Shown piece by piece: positions 49,099-61,806 of a stretch of DNA of 64,000 nt (position 1 is its first letter; each line of letters starts with the position of its first letter). Source of the stretch: Rotaria sordida. Taxonomy: Eukaryota > Rotifera > Eurotatoria > Philodinida > Philodinidae. Both the position numbers and the translations under genes were made by a program. The notes below the pieces were generated by a model. It was given only the letters and a program-made list of their open reading frames with translations. It made no database searches and was not told the DNA's origin. The stretch is taken from assembly GCA_905250125.1 (NCBI GenBank), contig CAJNOL010000839.1, positions 4,559 to 68,558 on the forward strand, in the 5' to 3' direction.

Positions 49099-52000
49099 TT
49101 TCTTCTCAATCTAAAAAAATAAACAATGAAGAAAAATAAATGATTTTGATGATCATAATAAAGATAGATGATGTCTTAAAAACATTATAAAGAAGTTAAC
49201 ATTATTATAATTATGTACTGAATGATCGTCAGATTATATCGGACTATTCATGAAGAAAGGAATAACAAGTAATGTGCTTTCTTCATGACGAAGAAAGTAT
49301 ACATGAATCATGAGAACAAAGAAAGAATGGATGCAATTCAATAACGATAAAATACGGATTTGTTTTGATGAAATGTATGAAACGATAGATGTCGCATAAT
49401 GACGATCACTATTTTTTATTGATTATTCGAAAAAAGTTCGGTTTCTTTCGTATTTTTTGATTTGCAAAAAAATAGTTAACCTTAAAATTTAAAGAAGCTT
49501 CGAAAGATGAATTGAAAATTCATGATATTAAAAATCAATTTTGATACAGATTTACAATAGTAGTTAATCGAACAAGCTTGTCTATGAAAACATCTGAGCA
49601 CTGTAACATCGACAATGAATTGGTTGCAACATAGTAGCAGTGTACTTTGAACTTATCAACGATGTGCACAGAATCGGTAACATTAAAGCTGGTGTTCCCC
49701 CCTCATAAAAATCCAGTGGAACACCAGCTAAAGGAATACCTCATTGTTATAATAATAATAATAATAATAATAAAATTTTGATAAATGATATTTATCCGTG
49801 TTTTTCAATTAAATAAGATATATTCTCTTTTCATTTCTAATTATTAAGTTATTATTAAAAATATTTGTTTTATCTTATATTCAATTATTGTAAGTAATAT
49901 AGTTATTTCTTAACGTCGAATTCATGATCACATTCTCTGAAGAAATATATCTTTAACATTGTTTACAATAAAACCGATAGATATCTAATGAGGGAATATA
50001 TTCAACTGTTGGACGCCGTTCGAGCCCATATTTTGGCTACTAGTAGGACTCAGTGCGACTAAGAAAACCCTAAAAGGATTCGTGCCCATGGCGTGTTCCT
50101 GGCGAGATATCAAGTTTTTAGTGAATTTTCTCTGTAGCACTTCACTTTTGCAGCAAAGCTATATTTTCGAATTCTGACTTGAAACTTTGCCTACATAAAG
50201 GCCTCAGCTAGACTAGCTTGCATAAAAAATTTCAGAAGTTTTGAACAAAGTCTCTTCGAGATACCAAGTTTTCAAAAAATGTATGCTATATATACTATCT
50301 ATGAAAAAGGGTCTGTGTCTTGATAGTTCGGTATCTTGGAGAGACTTTGTTCAAAACTTCTGAAAATTTTTATAGCTGAGGCCTTTACGTGGGCAAAGTT
50401 TCAAGTCAAAATTCGAAAGTATAGCTTTGCTGCAAAAGTGAAGTGCTACAGAGAAAATTCACTAAAAACTTGATATCTCGCCAGGAACACACCATGGGCA
50501 CGAATCCTTTTAGGGTTTTATTAGTCTCATGGAGTCATACTAGTAGCCAAAATATGGACTCGAACGGTGTCCGACAGTTGGATATGTTCTCTCGTAAGTT
50601 CTATCATATATAAAAGAGACAAAGATCATTAATAATCTTAGAATAGGTTTTCAATTAAAAATTTCTATCAATCAATACGTAAGACAAATCATAAAATAAG
50701 TTAAAGTTTAATTCCAAAGATATATCATTACTAAATACAAAATAATTTTTATTTAAAACTTCTAATGTTAGATACAAAAAATAAACTTTGAAGTTATAAA
50801 TTAAAATTTAAGTTCAATAATAAGTTAGTTTCCTAGCTTTTTGCTTAAATATTCTAACATTGTAGATCAGAAAAAAAAATATGGAATTACATTCTTCATT
50901 TTAAATCAAAAAATCTTTATTAATATTAGAATAATTTTTTGCTTAGATATTGTAAATAAAGCAAACTTTGGATATGTAAGCTAATATTCAAATACATGCT
51001 AATTAATTTAAGAAAATTCTTTTGTTTGAATATCATAAATTTCGAGAAAGGAAGAAAACATTAAATTGTAAAATCGAATCTGAATTTCAAAAATAGATGC
51101 TAACAACTCTTATTTATTTTTAACTGAAATATACTAACGTTGAAGATAAAAAATCAACTTTGAAGTTTCAAACTTCAATTCTACTTGAGAAACTCACTCA
51201 TATTTATAAAAATTTTGTCATAGCGAAAGAAAAAATGATTTTTTTTCGCTAATGATATAAAAAAGAAGTGTCCTGCATGATATTATCATTCATTTTTATC
51301 ATCATGAATCAAATATTTTATCTGTTCTCTCTCTCTCTTATTATGTTGAATAGACGAAGGTAAGAGCATTTTTTTTTTCGGGATAGAGAAAGAGAAAACG
51401 ATGTCTGTTTGTAGTGTGATCGTTGAGCTGTGACATTAATCGAATCAACGTTCATTTTGACAATTATCGAATACTTTTTTTACCTCATTTAGATATCCGT
51501 CTTATAGAACGAAGGTAAGGTTATCCGTTTTTTTTTTCGATATATAAAAGGTGTCTCATAAGTTTTGAGATGATTTTAAAATTTATCATTCTTGCATTCA
51601 ATAAAAGCAAACTCTTTGAAACTTTGGTAGATTATTGTAAATGTTTAGTATTACATAATTATAAAGTTTGAAGTCTACAGCTTTTACTACGGATGAGAAC
51701 TGGTAACAAGATTGTCATGCATTATTTTTTCGATTTTCTTTATCATTTCGGTTTATTATTTTAAAAACTCCAAATCAAGTAACTAATACTTCTGTATCTG
51801 ATTACTAATTTTAATCATGCTGGTATTTTATCTATTATTCGTTGACATAATGAAATATTAAATTTATTCCATTTCTTTTGAATGTCATTTTTTAAATTGT
51901 TCAATATGACTGTATTCGATGTCCTCGTAATTTCTCTTTTAATACATTTAAGACGTTTTCTATTAGCTAAATATTGGCTAGTTTTGCAATATAATCTATT

Positions 52001-52297
52001 GATTCAATTCGATTGATAAAAACATGTTTAGAATTATCTAAAGCCACCTGCATTCTTTTTTTGTTTTAGGATCTTGATCGTTTTGAAAAAAAATAATGTT
52101 TTGTAAATCTCACCTAATTCTTTAGCTACTTTTATCCGTTACAATAATTCGAATAAATTTTGTATATCTATCATCAGTAAAATATTTTTTTTTATCTTTG
52201 CTACGAAATATCGCTCCACAATAGAACACTTTTCTGAAATTTTTCTTTTGATTTGATTTTTAAGTCCTATGGAATATCAAATATTGGTTAAGTATAG
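49099..52297. other. Intergenic DNA upstream of ISWI, up to the gap
   Basis: Presumably holds the ISWI promoter. Apart from the inverted repeat at 49989-50594 and an (ATA)n run near 49751, no feature is supported; no protein-like ORF. Confidence 0.4.
49989..50594. mobile_element. 606-bp foldback element
   Basis: Nearly self-complementary: both ends read AACTGT(T/C)GGAC(G/A)CCGTTCGAG after a short flank. The arms, about 280 bp each, share CCATGG, CGAGATATCAAGTTTTTAG and TGCAGCAAAGCTAT blocks at about 93% identity by eye, with a short loop near 50285. Confidence 0.82.
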
Positions 52298-52397
52298 NNN
52301 NNNNNNNNNNNNNNNNNNNNNNNNNNNNNNNNNNNNNNNNNNNNNNNNNNNNNNNNNNNNNNNNNNNNNNNNNNNNNNNNNNNNNNNNNNNNNNNNN
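52298..52397. other. Assembly gap of 100 N
   Basis: A run of exactly 100 N, the conventional length for a scaffold gap of unknown size. The real sequence between the ISWI side and the NRPS relic is therefore unknown. Confidence 0.99.
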
Positions 52398-53677
52398 ATT
52401 AGGAATTGATTCATAGTTTTTAATTAGTTGTTCGACTGATTTTTTTACTTATAATTGTATCAAAAGTTTTATAGCTGGAAATTTCATTCTGCATTTCTCC
52501 ATTGTTTCCTTTTCAGATTTAATTCATGAAGTTTTTCAGTCAGTCATATTAAAAAAACATCGTGTCATCATGTTATGTATTACGGCAACTGTTAAATACA
52601 ATACAAAAGCATCCTCCAGAAATAGCCATAGCGCTGGATAATCCAGTGTGTGACTACATGAATTTAATGAAAATACATGAAACATAAACTGAATCGTATA
52701 TATTACTTAAACGTTGTTCCAGGACAAATTATTTATCAGTTTATTAAACAAAGTTTTGAAATGATATGTGGTTTACTTGGTATTATCTGTGCTGGTCATG
52801 TACACTGTACATTAAATTCAACAGATCTACTTGAACGTATTGCTTCGGTTCTCGGTCAAATACATATATGTAATGCTTGAAACCTGAATTCAAGTATTCA
52901 ATTATTCAAATTTTAACTTCTCAAGTGTTCTGCGGATATTCAGTAGAGAAGCACGTTTTCCCACCTAACACACTTTTTATTTCAGCGTCGTAACGTGAGG
53001 GCGCGAAGCACTCTCCGAAGAGTCGCGATCCACACACGTTTCTATGTACATCGTTATTCCTACTCAGTACTACACAATAGCTCAAGCTTCTCACATACTT
53101 CCTGTAGTATCCTGGAGGGTGCTGGTTGCATCACAGACAATACCTGTCGATATTCGATGATTCTGGTGGTAGTTCAGTCGTCTACTAATTGAACAAGTAA
53201 ATAGTTGAATACATGCATAGTTGAATTCAACTTTCGTTTCATACTATTCCGTACAACTGGACAACAAAAGACAGTTGTTCATACTCATAGATGTTTTTGT
53301 GGCAAATACTGCCGCTATTCTTCACTGGTGTCTTGGCTTGTATACGTTTCGCGATCAAATTCTTCAGGTTGAAGTCTATTCATAGATTTTATACCTGACA
53401 AAAATATTAATGTCACTGGTCGTTTATGGTACTCTTGTATTTCCACCATTAGGTGAACATTTGGATATGGGTTATTGTTAACGTACCTCACACTTATACC
53501 AGCAAGTAATAACATTTGCAATAGGTCTCGAAACAATTCGAGCTCTCACAAATTATCTTAGAATGAGGTAAAGATTTGAAATATTCAAGATTGTCTGCAA
53601 TTTGTGCATAACAGATGATTGTGAATTTTTTATTTAGTTAAGGAATAGTTTATGTTTCTTACTTATTGTCATATATA

Positions 53678-54621
53678 GCCCTGGAAAGCAAAAGTTAGAC
53701 ACTATGTTTAACCTCTTTTTACACTCGAAAAGAACATTTCGAAAAAAGTAATTATACCATTCGATAGCGCTTGAAATTCTCTACCAGTCTGTGTATTTGT
53801 ATTTTAGTTTGCGCTTGAATATTATGAAAATAAATTGAGTATAATGAAGGCACCTCCATGTCCACATTCCCACAGACTGGATTTTGTCACTGGCATAGAA
53901 AATAGTTTTTTTAATTTTTTATCACTATAAAATTATCTTTTTAAAAAAGTAAATTATATATTCTGATAGAGCTTGAAATTCTCTATCATCCCATCTGTTT
54001 ATGTATTGCTTTGCATTTGTCTGTTAAAAAATTATTTGAATACAATGAAGAAATTTCAATTGACAATTTCGAAGACACGCTGATTTTTTTTGCTACTTAT
54101 ATTGAAGGCAAAATACTTTTATATAGGCTAATAGAGAATTTTAAGAGCTATCAGAATGTATAATTATTTTTGTGAAAACTTATTCTATATGAAAAATAAT
54201 TTGGTAAAAATACTAAAAAAATAGCAAATAATGCGGATTTTTTAATATTTGTCAATTGAAGATGTCTTTATTGTATTCGAATTATTTTTCAACAGATATA
54301 TGTAAAGCAACATATAAATATATGGGATGATAGAGAATTTCAAGCTCTATCAGAATATATAATTACTTTAAAAAAAAATGTGTTTCTATAGTAATGAAAA
54401 ATATTAAAAATTAGAAAGTCCGTCTTTGGGAATGAGGACATAGTGGTGCCTTCATTATACTCAATTTATTTTCATAATGTCCAAACGCAAACTAAAGTAC
54501 AAATACACAGACTGGTAGAGAATTTCAAGCGCTATCGAATGGTATAATTACTTTTTTCGAAATGTTCTTTTCGAGTGTAAAAAGAGGTTAAACATAGTGT
54601 CTAACTTTTGCTTTCCAGAGG
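53678..54621. mobile_element. 944-bp foldback element inside the NRPS relic, flanked by TA
   Basis: The ends GCCCTGGAAAGCAAAAGTTA and CCTCTGGAAAGCAAAAGTTA (reverse complement of the right end) are flanked by TA. Nearly the whole element pairs with itself (arms of about 430 bp; shared GGTATAATTAC and CAGACTGGTAGAGAATTTCA blocks). No coding content. It interrupts the NRPS frame between the A3 and A5 core regions. Confidence 0.85.
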
Positions 54622-55178
54622 TATATATTTAGAAGAAACGATAAATACGCAACAATGGACTGAATTCATGAAATTTTTGAGTTCGTCCAATGCTCGAATC
54701 TCTGTCCAATATGGTATGTCTGATTGCAATAATGTTCTTGAATGTTACTTGATAAATATTACCGATACAACTATTCCACTTGGTTATCTATTACAAGACG
54801 TTCAATATTTTCTCATTGATGAACAGGATCAATTGGCTAGTAATGCAGACTATTGAAGTGACATTGGTTAAATTTAAATAGAAGGTTAGTCATTTTCATT
54901 TAAATCATTATCTACGACTGATTCTTTTATTTTTCATAGAGTCTATTTTATTTAACTTCTATTTGAATGATCTAGAGTACACCATCAAGATTGTACTGGT
55001 TAAACTTGACAATGAAGTTAACGTAAAAACATGCGACCTATCTCAGTGTAACGCACGAGGTGAACTCGTTCATGCTGAACGTGTTGATTTTCAAATTAAA
55101 ATATATGGTCAACGAGTGAAAACAGTCGAAATTGAAAATGCAATTATGAACTCGTCGCCTACCATGATCTTCAATTTG

Positions 55179-55769
55179 TTCAAGTGAAATAAAATAAAAT
55201 CAAAATCAGAATGAAGTTAATTTATATGTAATTATAAATTTAATGATTTTAACAATATTTAATAGAGCTTTCGGGTTTCTACCGACTTATCATCAGTTTT
55301 TTTAAGCATGATGTTGTATTTATGCCTATTGAACTTTAAATTTTTTAATAAAATAATAATAATAAGATAAAAATAATGAAATAGGACTTGCACGTATAAT
55401 TCAAGTGAAATAAAATAAAAATGAAAATGAAGTAAATTTTCTATTAATTATAAATTTAATAATTTTAACAATATTTAATAGAGCTTTCGGGTTTCTACCG
55501 ACTTATCATCAGTATTTTTAAGCATGATGTTGTATTTGTGCCTATTGAACTTCAAATTTTTAATAAAATAATAATAATAAGACAAAAATAATGAAATAGG
55601 ACTTGTACATATGATACTGATGATGGGCCGGTAGAAACCCGAAAGCTCTATTAATTATTGTTAAAGTCATTAAATTTATAATTAATAGGAAATTTTATTT
55701 CATTTTCATATTGACTTTATTTTATTTCACTTGAATTATACGTACAAGTCCTATTTCATTATTTTTGTC
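55179..55769. mobile_element. Penelope-like or retrozyme-like insertion: tandem 216-bp units plus an inverted partial unit
   Basis: Removing this block joins IFNL directly to LVTKLP of the NRPS frame, so the boundaries are sharp. The flanks are TTCAATTTG (55170-55178) and TTCAACTTG (55770-55778), a 9-bp target duplication with one mismatch. The insert is one truncated unit, one full unit of about 216 bp in tandem (GAGCTTTCGGGTTTCTACCG at 55265 and 55481), and a partial unit in inverted orientation (complement at 55629-55648). Tandem terminal repeats with an inverted partial copy and a variable short duplication are typical of Penelope-like insertions. Each unit holds, on the strand opposite to the two tandem copies, CTGATGA...GAAAGCTC boxes like a hammerhead core. 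Confidence 0.65.
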
Positions 55770-56060
55770 TTCAACTTGCTTGTCACTAAACTTCCACAAA
55801 ACGATGATTTTCTTGTTGTTCATGTAATTTCTAATGATTTAGAGTTCGATGCTGAAGAAATTCGAAATTATTATAATAAACATTTGCATCAATATGTGAT
55901 TTTATTCTATTTTTTGTTGTAATAGATAAATTTCTACTTGATTCTAACAGAAACACCGCCGGTAGAAGATAATTTCCATTACCATTATTATGGTGTGATA
56001 TATTCTCTTGTTAAAGAATTATACAATTGTCAAAAGTGCAAGATGAACGCATGAAATTGA

Positions 56061-57853
56061 TTGAATATTCTTGAGAAGTTCATAAGCGAAAAGCTCTATA
56101 CTTCTAATTATAACACGAACATTTTTCGCAGGTTTTCGTAAATCAAGTTGCAAAAAATATTCGGCTTCACAGATCTCTAGTTGTGATATTCATGGATAAA
56201 TAAATATATCAGAAACAGTATATAAATGAAATGTAAATATGTATTTACTAACTGAAATAGAAAAACAAGATCAGATCAAATAACCATGGAATACGAAAAT
56301 TTTTCTTTAATCTTTCTATTTTCTTTCTTATACATCAATGTTTGTCATGTTACGAAAAGTTTATTCTCATGAATAACGATATTAATTACTTACTAATAGA
56401 ATACTTAGAAACAAAACAACTAACAGATACAATGAATGTGTTTAGTGATGCTAAACATTTTATCGTTTCAAAATTTCCATATATATATATTATTTCACTG
56501 TTCTTCGATGATCGATTTCGTTTTAATTAAATAAAATTAAAAAAAATAAATATTGAGATATTACAAGAAACGATGTTTTTCTTTTATTCTAAATTTATGT
56601 TATAAGTTATGATAATTGAATGAATATTTTTCTTTTCTAATTTTGTATCGAATTTATAGGAAAAATTTACATCTGAGAAATCTGCAGTCAAGAATTGTAA
56701 AAACCTATAGAGAAAAATTAGATATATTAAACTTAATCCAAATTACAGGTGATTTACATGCTTCATAAAAGTTGAATTCGATTTTTTTCGGCCAATGAAT
56801 GCCTATTTCGAGAAAATAATGTTTTGTTTTTTTACAAAATTTGATTAAATCATAAAAATATGTGTCTCACCACGATAAAAAATTGAAATTTGAAAATTTC
56901 ATCAAATCCATTGTAGATTCAGATTGTTTGACTTAGAGAATCTCTTGCAAAGTTTCATTAAAAAACCGTTATCCTTCGAAAACAGACCTATGCTGATCGA
57001 AAAAATCAACTTGAAATATCTTGTATTATTCTAATTCGTCATTCTCGATCCCATCGATTATGATATATCTTATTCAGTGCTAAAAGTATGCTTAAAATGT
57101 ACTATTCTGTTCGAGGTTCTGTCTTTGAATTTTCTCTCCTTGTTCATAATCGAGATATATCGGATTAAATAAATTCCTATGAAAATAATTCTTAAATCTC
57201 TTTTTTTGTTTTTAAGACTAATGATCTGATTTGTTTAGTATTAGCTATTATTGATCTAATAAGCATAGCATCTGAGCACTAATTTTGGAATGCTATGTTG
57301 TTTGTCGAATGACATTTTCATCGAAAGTGAATTCTTTTCTTATTATTATTTATCTCACCGTCAGGAGATAAGTTTAAAAGTATCTCGTAATTAACTTTCT
57401 TTCTTTGGTAACGATGAAAGAATTTCAGGTCACCATTGAATAGAATTACATATTTTTCATCGAAAAGCACTTCAAGGAAAGGTTTGCAGTACCCTTGCTT
57501 GGCCCTTGTCCTCATCCTCACATTTGAAGTACCCCTTGCCCTCACCTTCATATTTGGAGTGTTCTCCATGATTAAGAAAGGACTTTCGACGAAAAAAAAA
57601 TATCTATCCGAGTTTATTGATGAAGTACTTTGTCGACGAAATGTCGTGTCGACAAAAATTTTTCGACCAACCACATAATTACCCTAACTATGCAATAAAA
57701 TATTGGTCATTTGAAATCTGCTATTTTTCGATTGATATATTTTATTTTTGAAATAAAATTTCTATATAGATTTCATTTTAATAGATTAAATTTCTTCTTA
57801 TCAATAATAATATTAATTATTTATTTTATTTAAAACATTAAAAACCATAAATT
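56061..57853. other. Intergenic DNA between the NRPS relic and the permease
   Basis: No supported gene. Overlapping ORFs at 57318-57678 on both strands lack family features. The last few hundred bases are the 3' flank of the permease. Confidence 0.4.
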
Positions 57854-60800
57854 TTAAATAGTAGATGTTGGTTCGTTTTGATGAAACATAATATTATCAG
57901 TTACAAGATCAATTTCTCTCAAAGGTATAAAACGTGTCTTTTTAACAAATTTATAAACAAGAAAAACAATTAAAAAAACAGGTAATGTTATATAAGCTGC
58001 TAAAAAATTACTAAAATTAAATGGATGTGTTGTAAATGCTGAATAACCTTGTCCTAAAATAGATATACATATTAATATTGTTGCCATTATTGGTCCAGCT
58101 GGAAATAATAATGCTTTATAAACAAGATCATTTAATGAATAACCTTGTAAAATATATGCTCGACGAAATCTCCAATGAGCTAATGATATACCAAACCAAG
58201 CTATAAAACCCATTACACCTGTTATATTAACTAACCATCGATAAATTACTTTATTACCAATAAATGATATACCAAATAATATTGTTGATATTAATACTGT
58301 ACATAGAAGACTCCATATTGGAATACCATGTCGAGTTACATAAGTAAATTGTTTTGGAGCTTTACCTTCACTAGCTAAAGCATATAAAATACGTGTACAT
58401 ACATAAAGACCTGAATTTCCAGCTGATAATATTGTTGTTAATATAATTGCATTCATAACATGTACAGCTGGTTTAAGACCTGATTTAACAAAAACAAGTG
58501 TAAATGGTGATACAGCTATATCTTTAACATCGTTATGAATTAAATTAGGATCATTATATGGAATAATAAGACCCATTATAAAAATTGATCCAATAAAAAA
58601 TAAAATAATACGCCAAATAGTTCCATTCATTGCACGTGGAACATCACGACGAGGATTTGCACTTTCACCTGCTGTTATACCAACAGCTTCTGTACCCTAG
58701 AAAAATTTAATTCAAATTTAAAATTATAATTATAATTCAAATTCGAATATACATACTCCAAATGCAAAACCCGAAACAAGTGTAGTAGTAACAATTCCAG
58801 CAAAACCTTTATAAAAAGGTGCACCATCAATTTTCCAATTACGAACTCCAATTTTATCATGTCCAAGTACACCTGCATCAACTAATATACCAATTATTAT
58901 AAATATAATAACAGTAACAACTTTAATCATAGCAAACCAATATTCAGCTTCTCCATAACTTTTTACTGTAAATGCATTTAATAAAAACATTATTATCATT
59001 CCTAATAGAGACCAAACAACACTTGGAGAATTTGGTAACCAATATTGTACAATAATTCCAGCAGCTACTAACTCCCCAGCAATAACTGTTATCCAAGTAA
59101 AATAATAATTATAAGCTAATGCAAAACCAAATGCTTCATCGACAAAACGACTTCCAAATGTATTGAATGAACCGCTTATTGGATATTGTGTTGAAAGTTC
59201 AGCTATATATTAATTTGGAAAAAATTAATCAAATATAATCAATGTGTTAAGAAGTCTTAGGAAAATATATCTCGTCAACAATTATCTATTTAGAATTGAT
59301 TAGACAAAAATTAAAAGTAAACAGTTCGAATGACAATTTAATGTTTTTTTTTTATAAAAAATGTTTTGATAATTTTTTGTTATTCTGACTGAAAGTTATT
59401 TAAATGAGAGCAAAATATTAATGAAAGATAAAAAAAATCAGCGTCTCTACGCAAAATACAATCAAAATGTATTTGTAAATATATTCGCTCATAATTAGAT
59501 ATGATTGACAAGAGTCAATTAAAAACAAACTTTTATGCTTTCTATCAATCTATTTTTTTTGTTAGTTTCACTTGTTTATCTTTGAGAAAATAAACCAATA
59601 AAATCAAATATGTTGTTTCTACAAAGAAAAATAGTTTTTTTTTTGTCTTTCATTCCTAACTCACACCCTATTTTGAGCGTTCGTCGACTTTTTGGTTTAG
59701 AAAAAATTACTCTAGTTCTTTAAGAACTTGAGAAAATTGTAAGCACAAATAATGACCAAGTTTCTGTCGTCTTAGAAGTAAGTATCCGTTTCCAGAAAAC
59801 AAAGTAGAAAGCCCTACGGAATAAATCGGAGAGCTCTTGCTTTACCGTTCTATATGAAAAAACTTTTTAAAAACAGTTTTCCTGTTGGAAAAAGTATGTA
59901 TACTCTCTCAATGAAGAGTTTTCTGAAAAGTCGCCACTATAGCTGAATGGTTAAGACTAATGATTGTTTGTCTCGGATCATTCGTTCGGTATCAAACTGA
60001 CTGCATGGTTAACATACACAAAAAAAAGATCTAGTGGTCAGTCAATATGTATGGAGAGCTCAAGCGATGGATCCACAAGGTAGTCGAAAGACAGGATATT
60101 TGTCTTCTTCTAAAAACTCGTGTTCGGTGTACACATTTTTGCACAGTTCCAAACTTAATGAAACTTTCATAGAATATTTTCTTCTGTCTAATATGTCTAC
60201 TCAGTTAGTATAAAGATGTATAAATGCTTTTGGACTGAGGTACTGATTTTCTAAAAAGTCTTGATTTTTAAAGATTTTTCACGTTCTTTAGTCTGAGAAG
60301 TACTCCAAGAGAAAAATAAGGACATATTTGGAATTAGCACACAAAGAATGCATCGAATTATGTGTTATTTGCTAATTTTTAAAATAAAATTTCTTTCAAT
60401 ACAGGTTTAGAGTAACAGTCCCACGAGAAAAAATAACGGACTTCAGCACTGAACTTTCTACTGTTATTCCGTTAGGGTGTTCTTATGCATTTTACATTGA
60501 AAATCTTTGACGAATTTCACTTTCTTCTCATCAATCTTTCTATGGAATACTAGAAATTTTTTTAGGTAAGAGAGAGTTTTTCAGAAGACAAACAAAAGTT
60601 TTTTCTTATCGAGTCTGTTTTTATCAAAGATACGAAAGTGAAAAATATGATAAATTGTATAGAGCCTCCGGTTTTGTCTTTCATTAAAAAATTGTCATTC
60701 TAGTTGATTGATTTTGATTCTATCTAGTCAATTCTAAATAGACAATTATTAATGAGACATGTTCTCATAAAACTTTTTACATGTTGATTTTATTAAAAAT

Positions 60801-61806
60801 TCGAGTATTTGATTTATCTGTAAAGATTATTTCGATAATGTTAATCGACACTGATTATTTTTTTTTTGTCTAATATAAAATTATTTTATTTTAAATTTAA
60901 AGATAAATACTCTTTTAATTATAGAAAATTCATCAAAATAATCGAAATTTCAAGATTTTTTCATTGTTAAATATTAATTTATATGAAAAAAAAAAACTTG
61001 ACGTTTTATTATTAAAAATTTTTCATGAAAAGCTTTCTTTCTTTATTTTTTTTTACTTCTGAAAAGAAAAGATGATGTTAAATTAAAAATCTTGAAATAA
61101 ACCATTTATTTTTAGTATTTAACATGAAAATGAATTTGTTCTTTCAATATTGATATGTGTTATTGAAAGTAATATAGTTCGATATATTCTTATATTAACT
61201 TTGTTTAATCTATTATTCGGTTGATTTCATTGATTAACATATCGAGAGAATCTTTTCTATGAGATTTGTTATTTAATCTAATCATACAATTGATTATTAA
61301 AAAAAAGAAAAAGAAATAATTAATGAATAGATTAATTAAACAAATCATTTTAGAAAATAAAAATTTTTCAAGAATTTTTTTATAAAGTTTATACAAACCT
61401 AAACTTGTCATAACAAAATAAACCATAATTGAAACAACAACATAAGATATAAGAGAACCAGCTGGTCCTGATGATGCTAATGCTTGACCAGAAGCTAAAA
61501 ATAATCCAGTACCAATTGTTCCACCTAATGCAATCATAATCATATGTCGTTCTTTTAAATTTCGATGAAGATGACTTCTATTTGGTGATATTAAAATTCT
61601 ATTATCATCGACACCTATTTCAGTATTATCTGGTGCCTGATTATCTCCACTTGATTGTGATATAACATCTATCTAATTTATAAATTTGCAAAAAAACAGA
61701 AATAAATAAGAAGAATTTTTTTTTAAAAATAAAATCTTACTTGAAAAACATTTGATTTTGTTTTTCCATCGTCAATATCAAAAGATGTTGATCGTCCTCT
61801 TGACAT
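57854..61806 (-). CDS. YAT-family amino-acid permease (fungal/bacterial type), four exons
   Basis: Exons from the 5' end: 61741-61806, 61399-61672, 58757-59202, 57854-58696; junctions are GT-AG and in frame, 542 residues. After a hydrophilic N-terminus of about 60 residues comes the first transmembrane helix with the substrate-binding motif GGTIGTGLFLASG (about 72-84). Then follow ELSTQYPISGSFNTF, AYNYYFTWITVIAGEL, GTEAVGITAGESANPRRDVP and NSGLYVCTRILYALASEGKAP. These are the hallmarks of yeast CAN1/LYP1-type and bacterial AroP/LysP-type permeases (APC superfamily, 12 membrane helices, proton-coupled amino-acid uptake). That family is not a normal part of animal genomes, so horizontal origin is likely; the three introns show it is settled in a eukaryotic genome. 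The exact substrate cannot be told. Introns 1 and 3 are about 60-70 bp; intron 2 (59203-61398) is 2.2 kb and repeat-bearing. Confidence 0.93.
59270..60760. repeat. Old inverted repeat in permease intron 2
   Basis: TATTTAGAATTGATTAGA near 59287 and its complement near 60720, followed inward by GAATGACAATTT and ATGAAAGA(T/C)AAAA blocks on both sides, suggest the decayed ends of a 1.5-kb element. Identity is patchy. Confidence 0.4.
59934..60010 (+). other. tRNA-like sequence (pseudo-tRNA or SINE head)
   Basis: TAGCTGAATGGTTAAGACTA resembles the D-arm and pol III A box of a Ser/Leu-type tRNA, and GTTCGGTATC about 40 bases on is a poor B box. The acceptor ends do not pair and the anticodon loop is irregular, so it is not a functional tRNA. 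Confidence 0.2.

Larger units (their letters stand above)
52560..56060 (+). pseudogene. Nonribosomal peptide synthetase adenylation-domain pseudogene
   Basis: Fragments of one adenylation (A) domain lie in the right order on the plus strand. About 52590-52690: KHPPEIAIALDN. 52690-52880: VVPGQIIYQFIKQSFEM and GLLGIICAGHVHCTLNSTD (core A1/A2). 53245-53560: degraded TTGQQKTVVHTHR (near core A3) and GTLVFPPLGEHLDMGY. 54622-54856: NTQQWTEFMKFLSSSNA and ISVQYGMSDCNN (core A5 region). 54963-55178: RGELVHAERVDFQIKIYGQR, then VEIENAIMNSSP (core A8). 55779-55920: LVTKLPQNDDFLVVHVIS and AEEIRNYYNKHLHQY. Stops and frameshifts separate the pieces, and two mobile elements (53678-54621 and 55179-55769) interrupt it. 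Intact homologues activate amino acids for peptide antibiotics or siderophores. Bdelloid rotifers are known to carry NRPS genes acquired from other kingdoms. No thiolation or condensation domain could be read after 56060. Confidence 0.82.

Noticed and set aside
55265-55512. A complete functional hammerhead ribozyme in each tandem unit
   Set aside because: The two conserved boxes are present, but stem II does not pair well in these two copies and no stem III or cleavage triplet was found; kept only as hammerhead-like.
57318-57678. 118-codon minus-strand and 80-codon plus-strand ORFs
   Set aside because: They mirror each other, lack family features and have no splice context.
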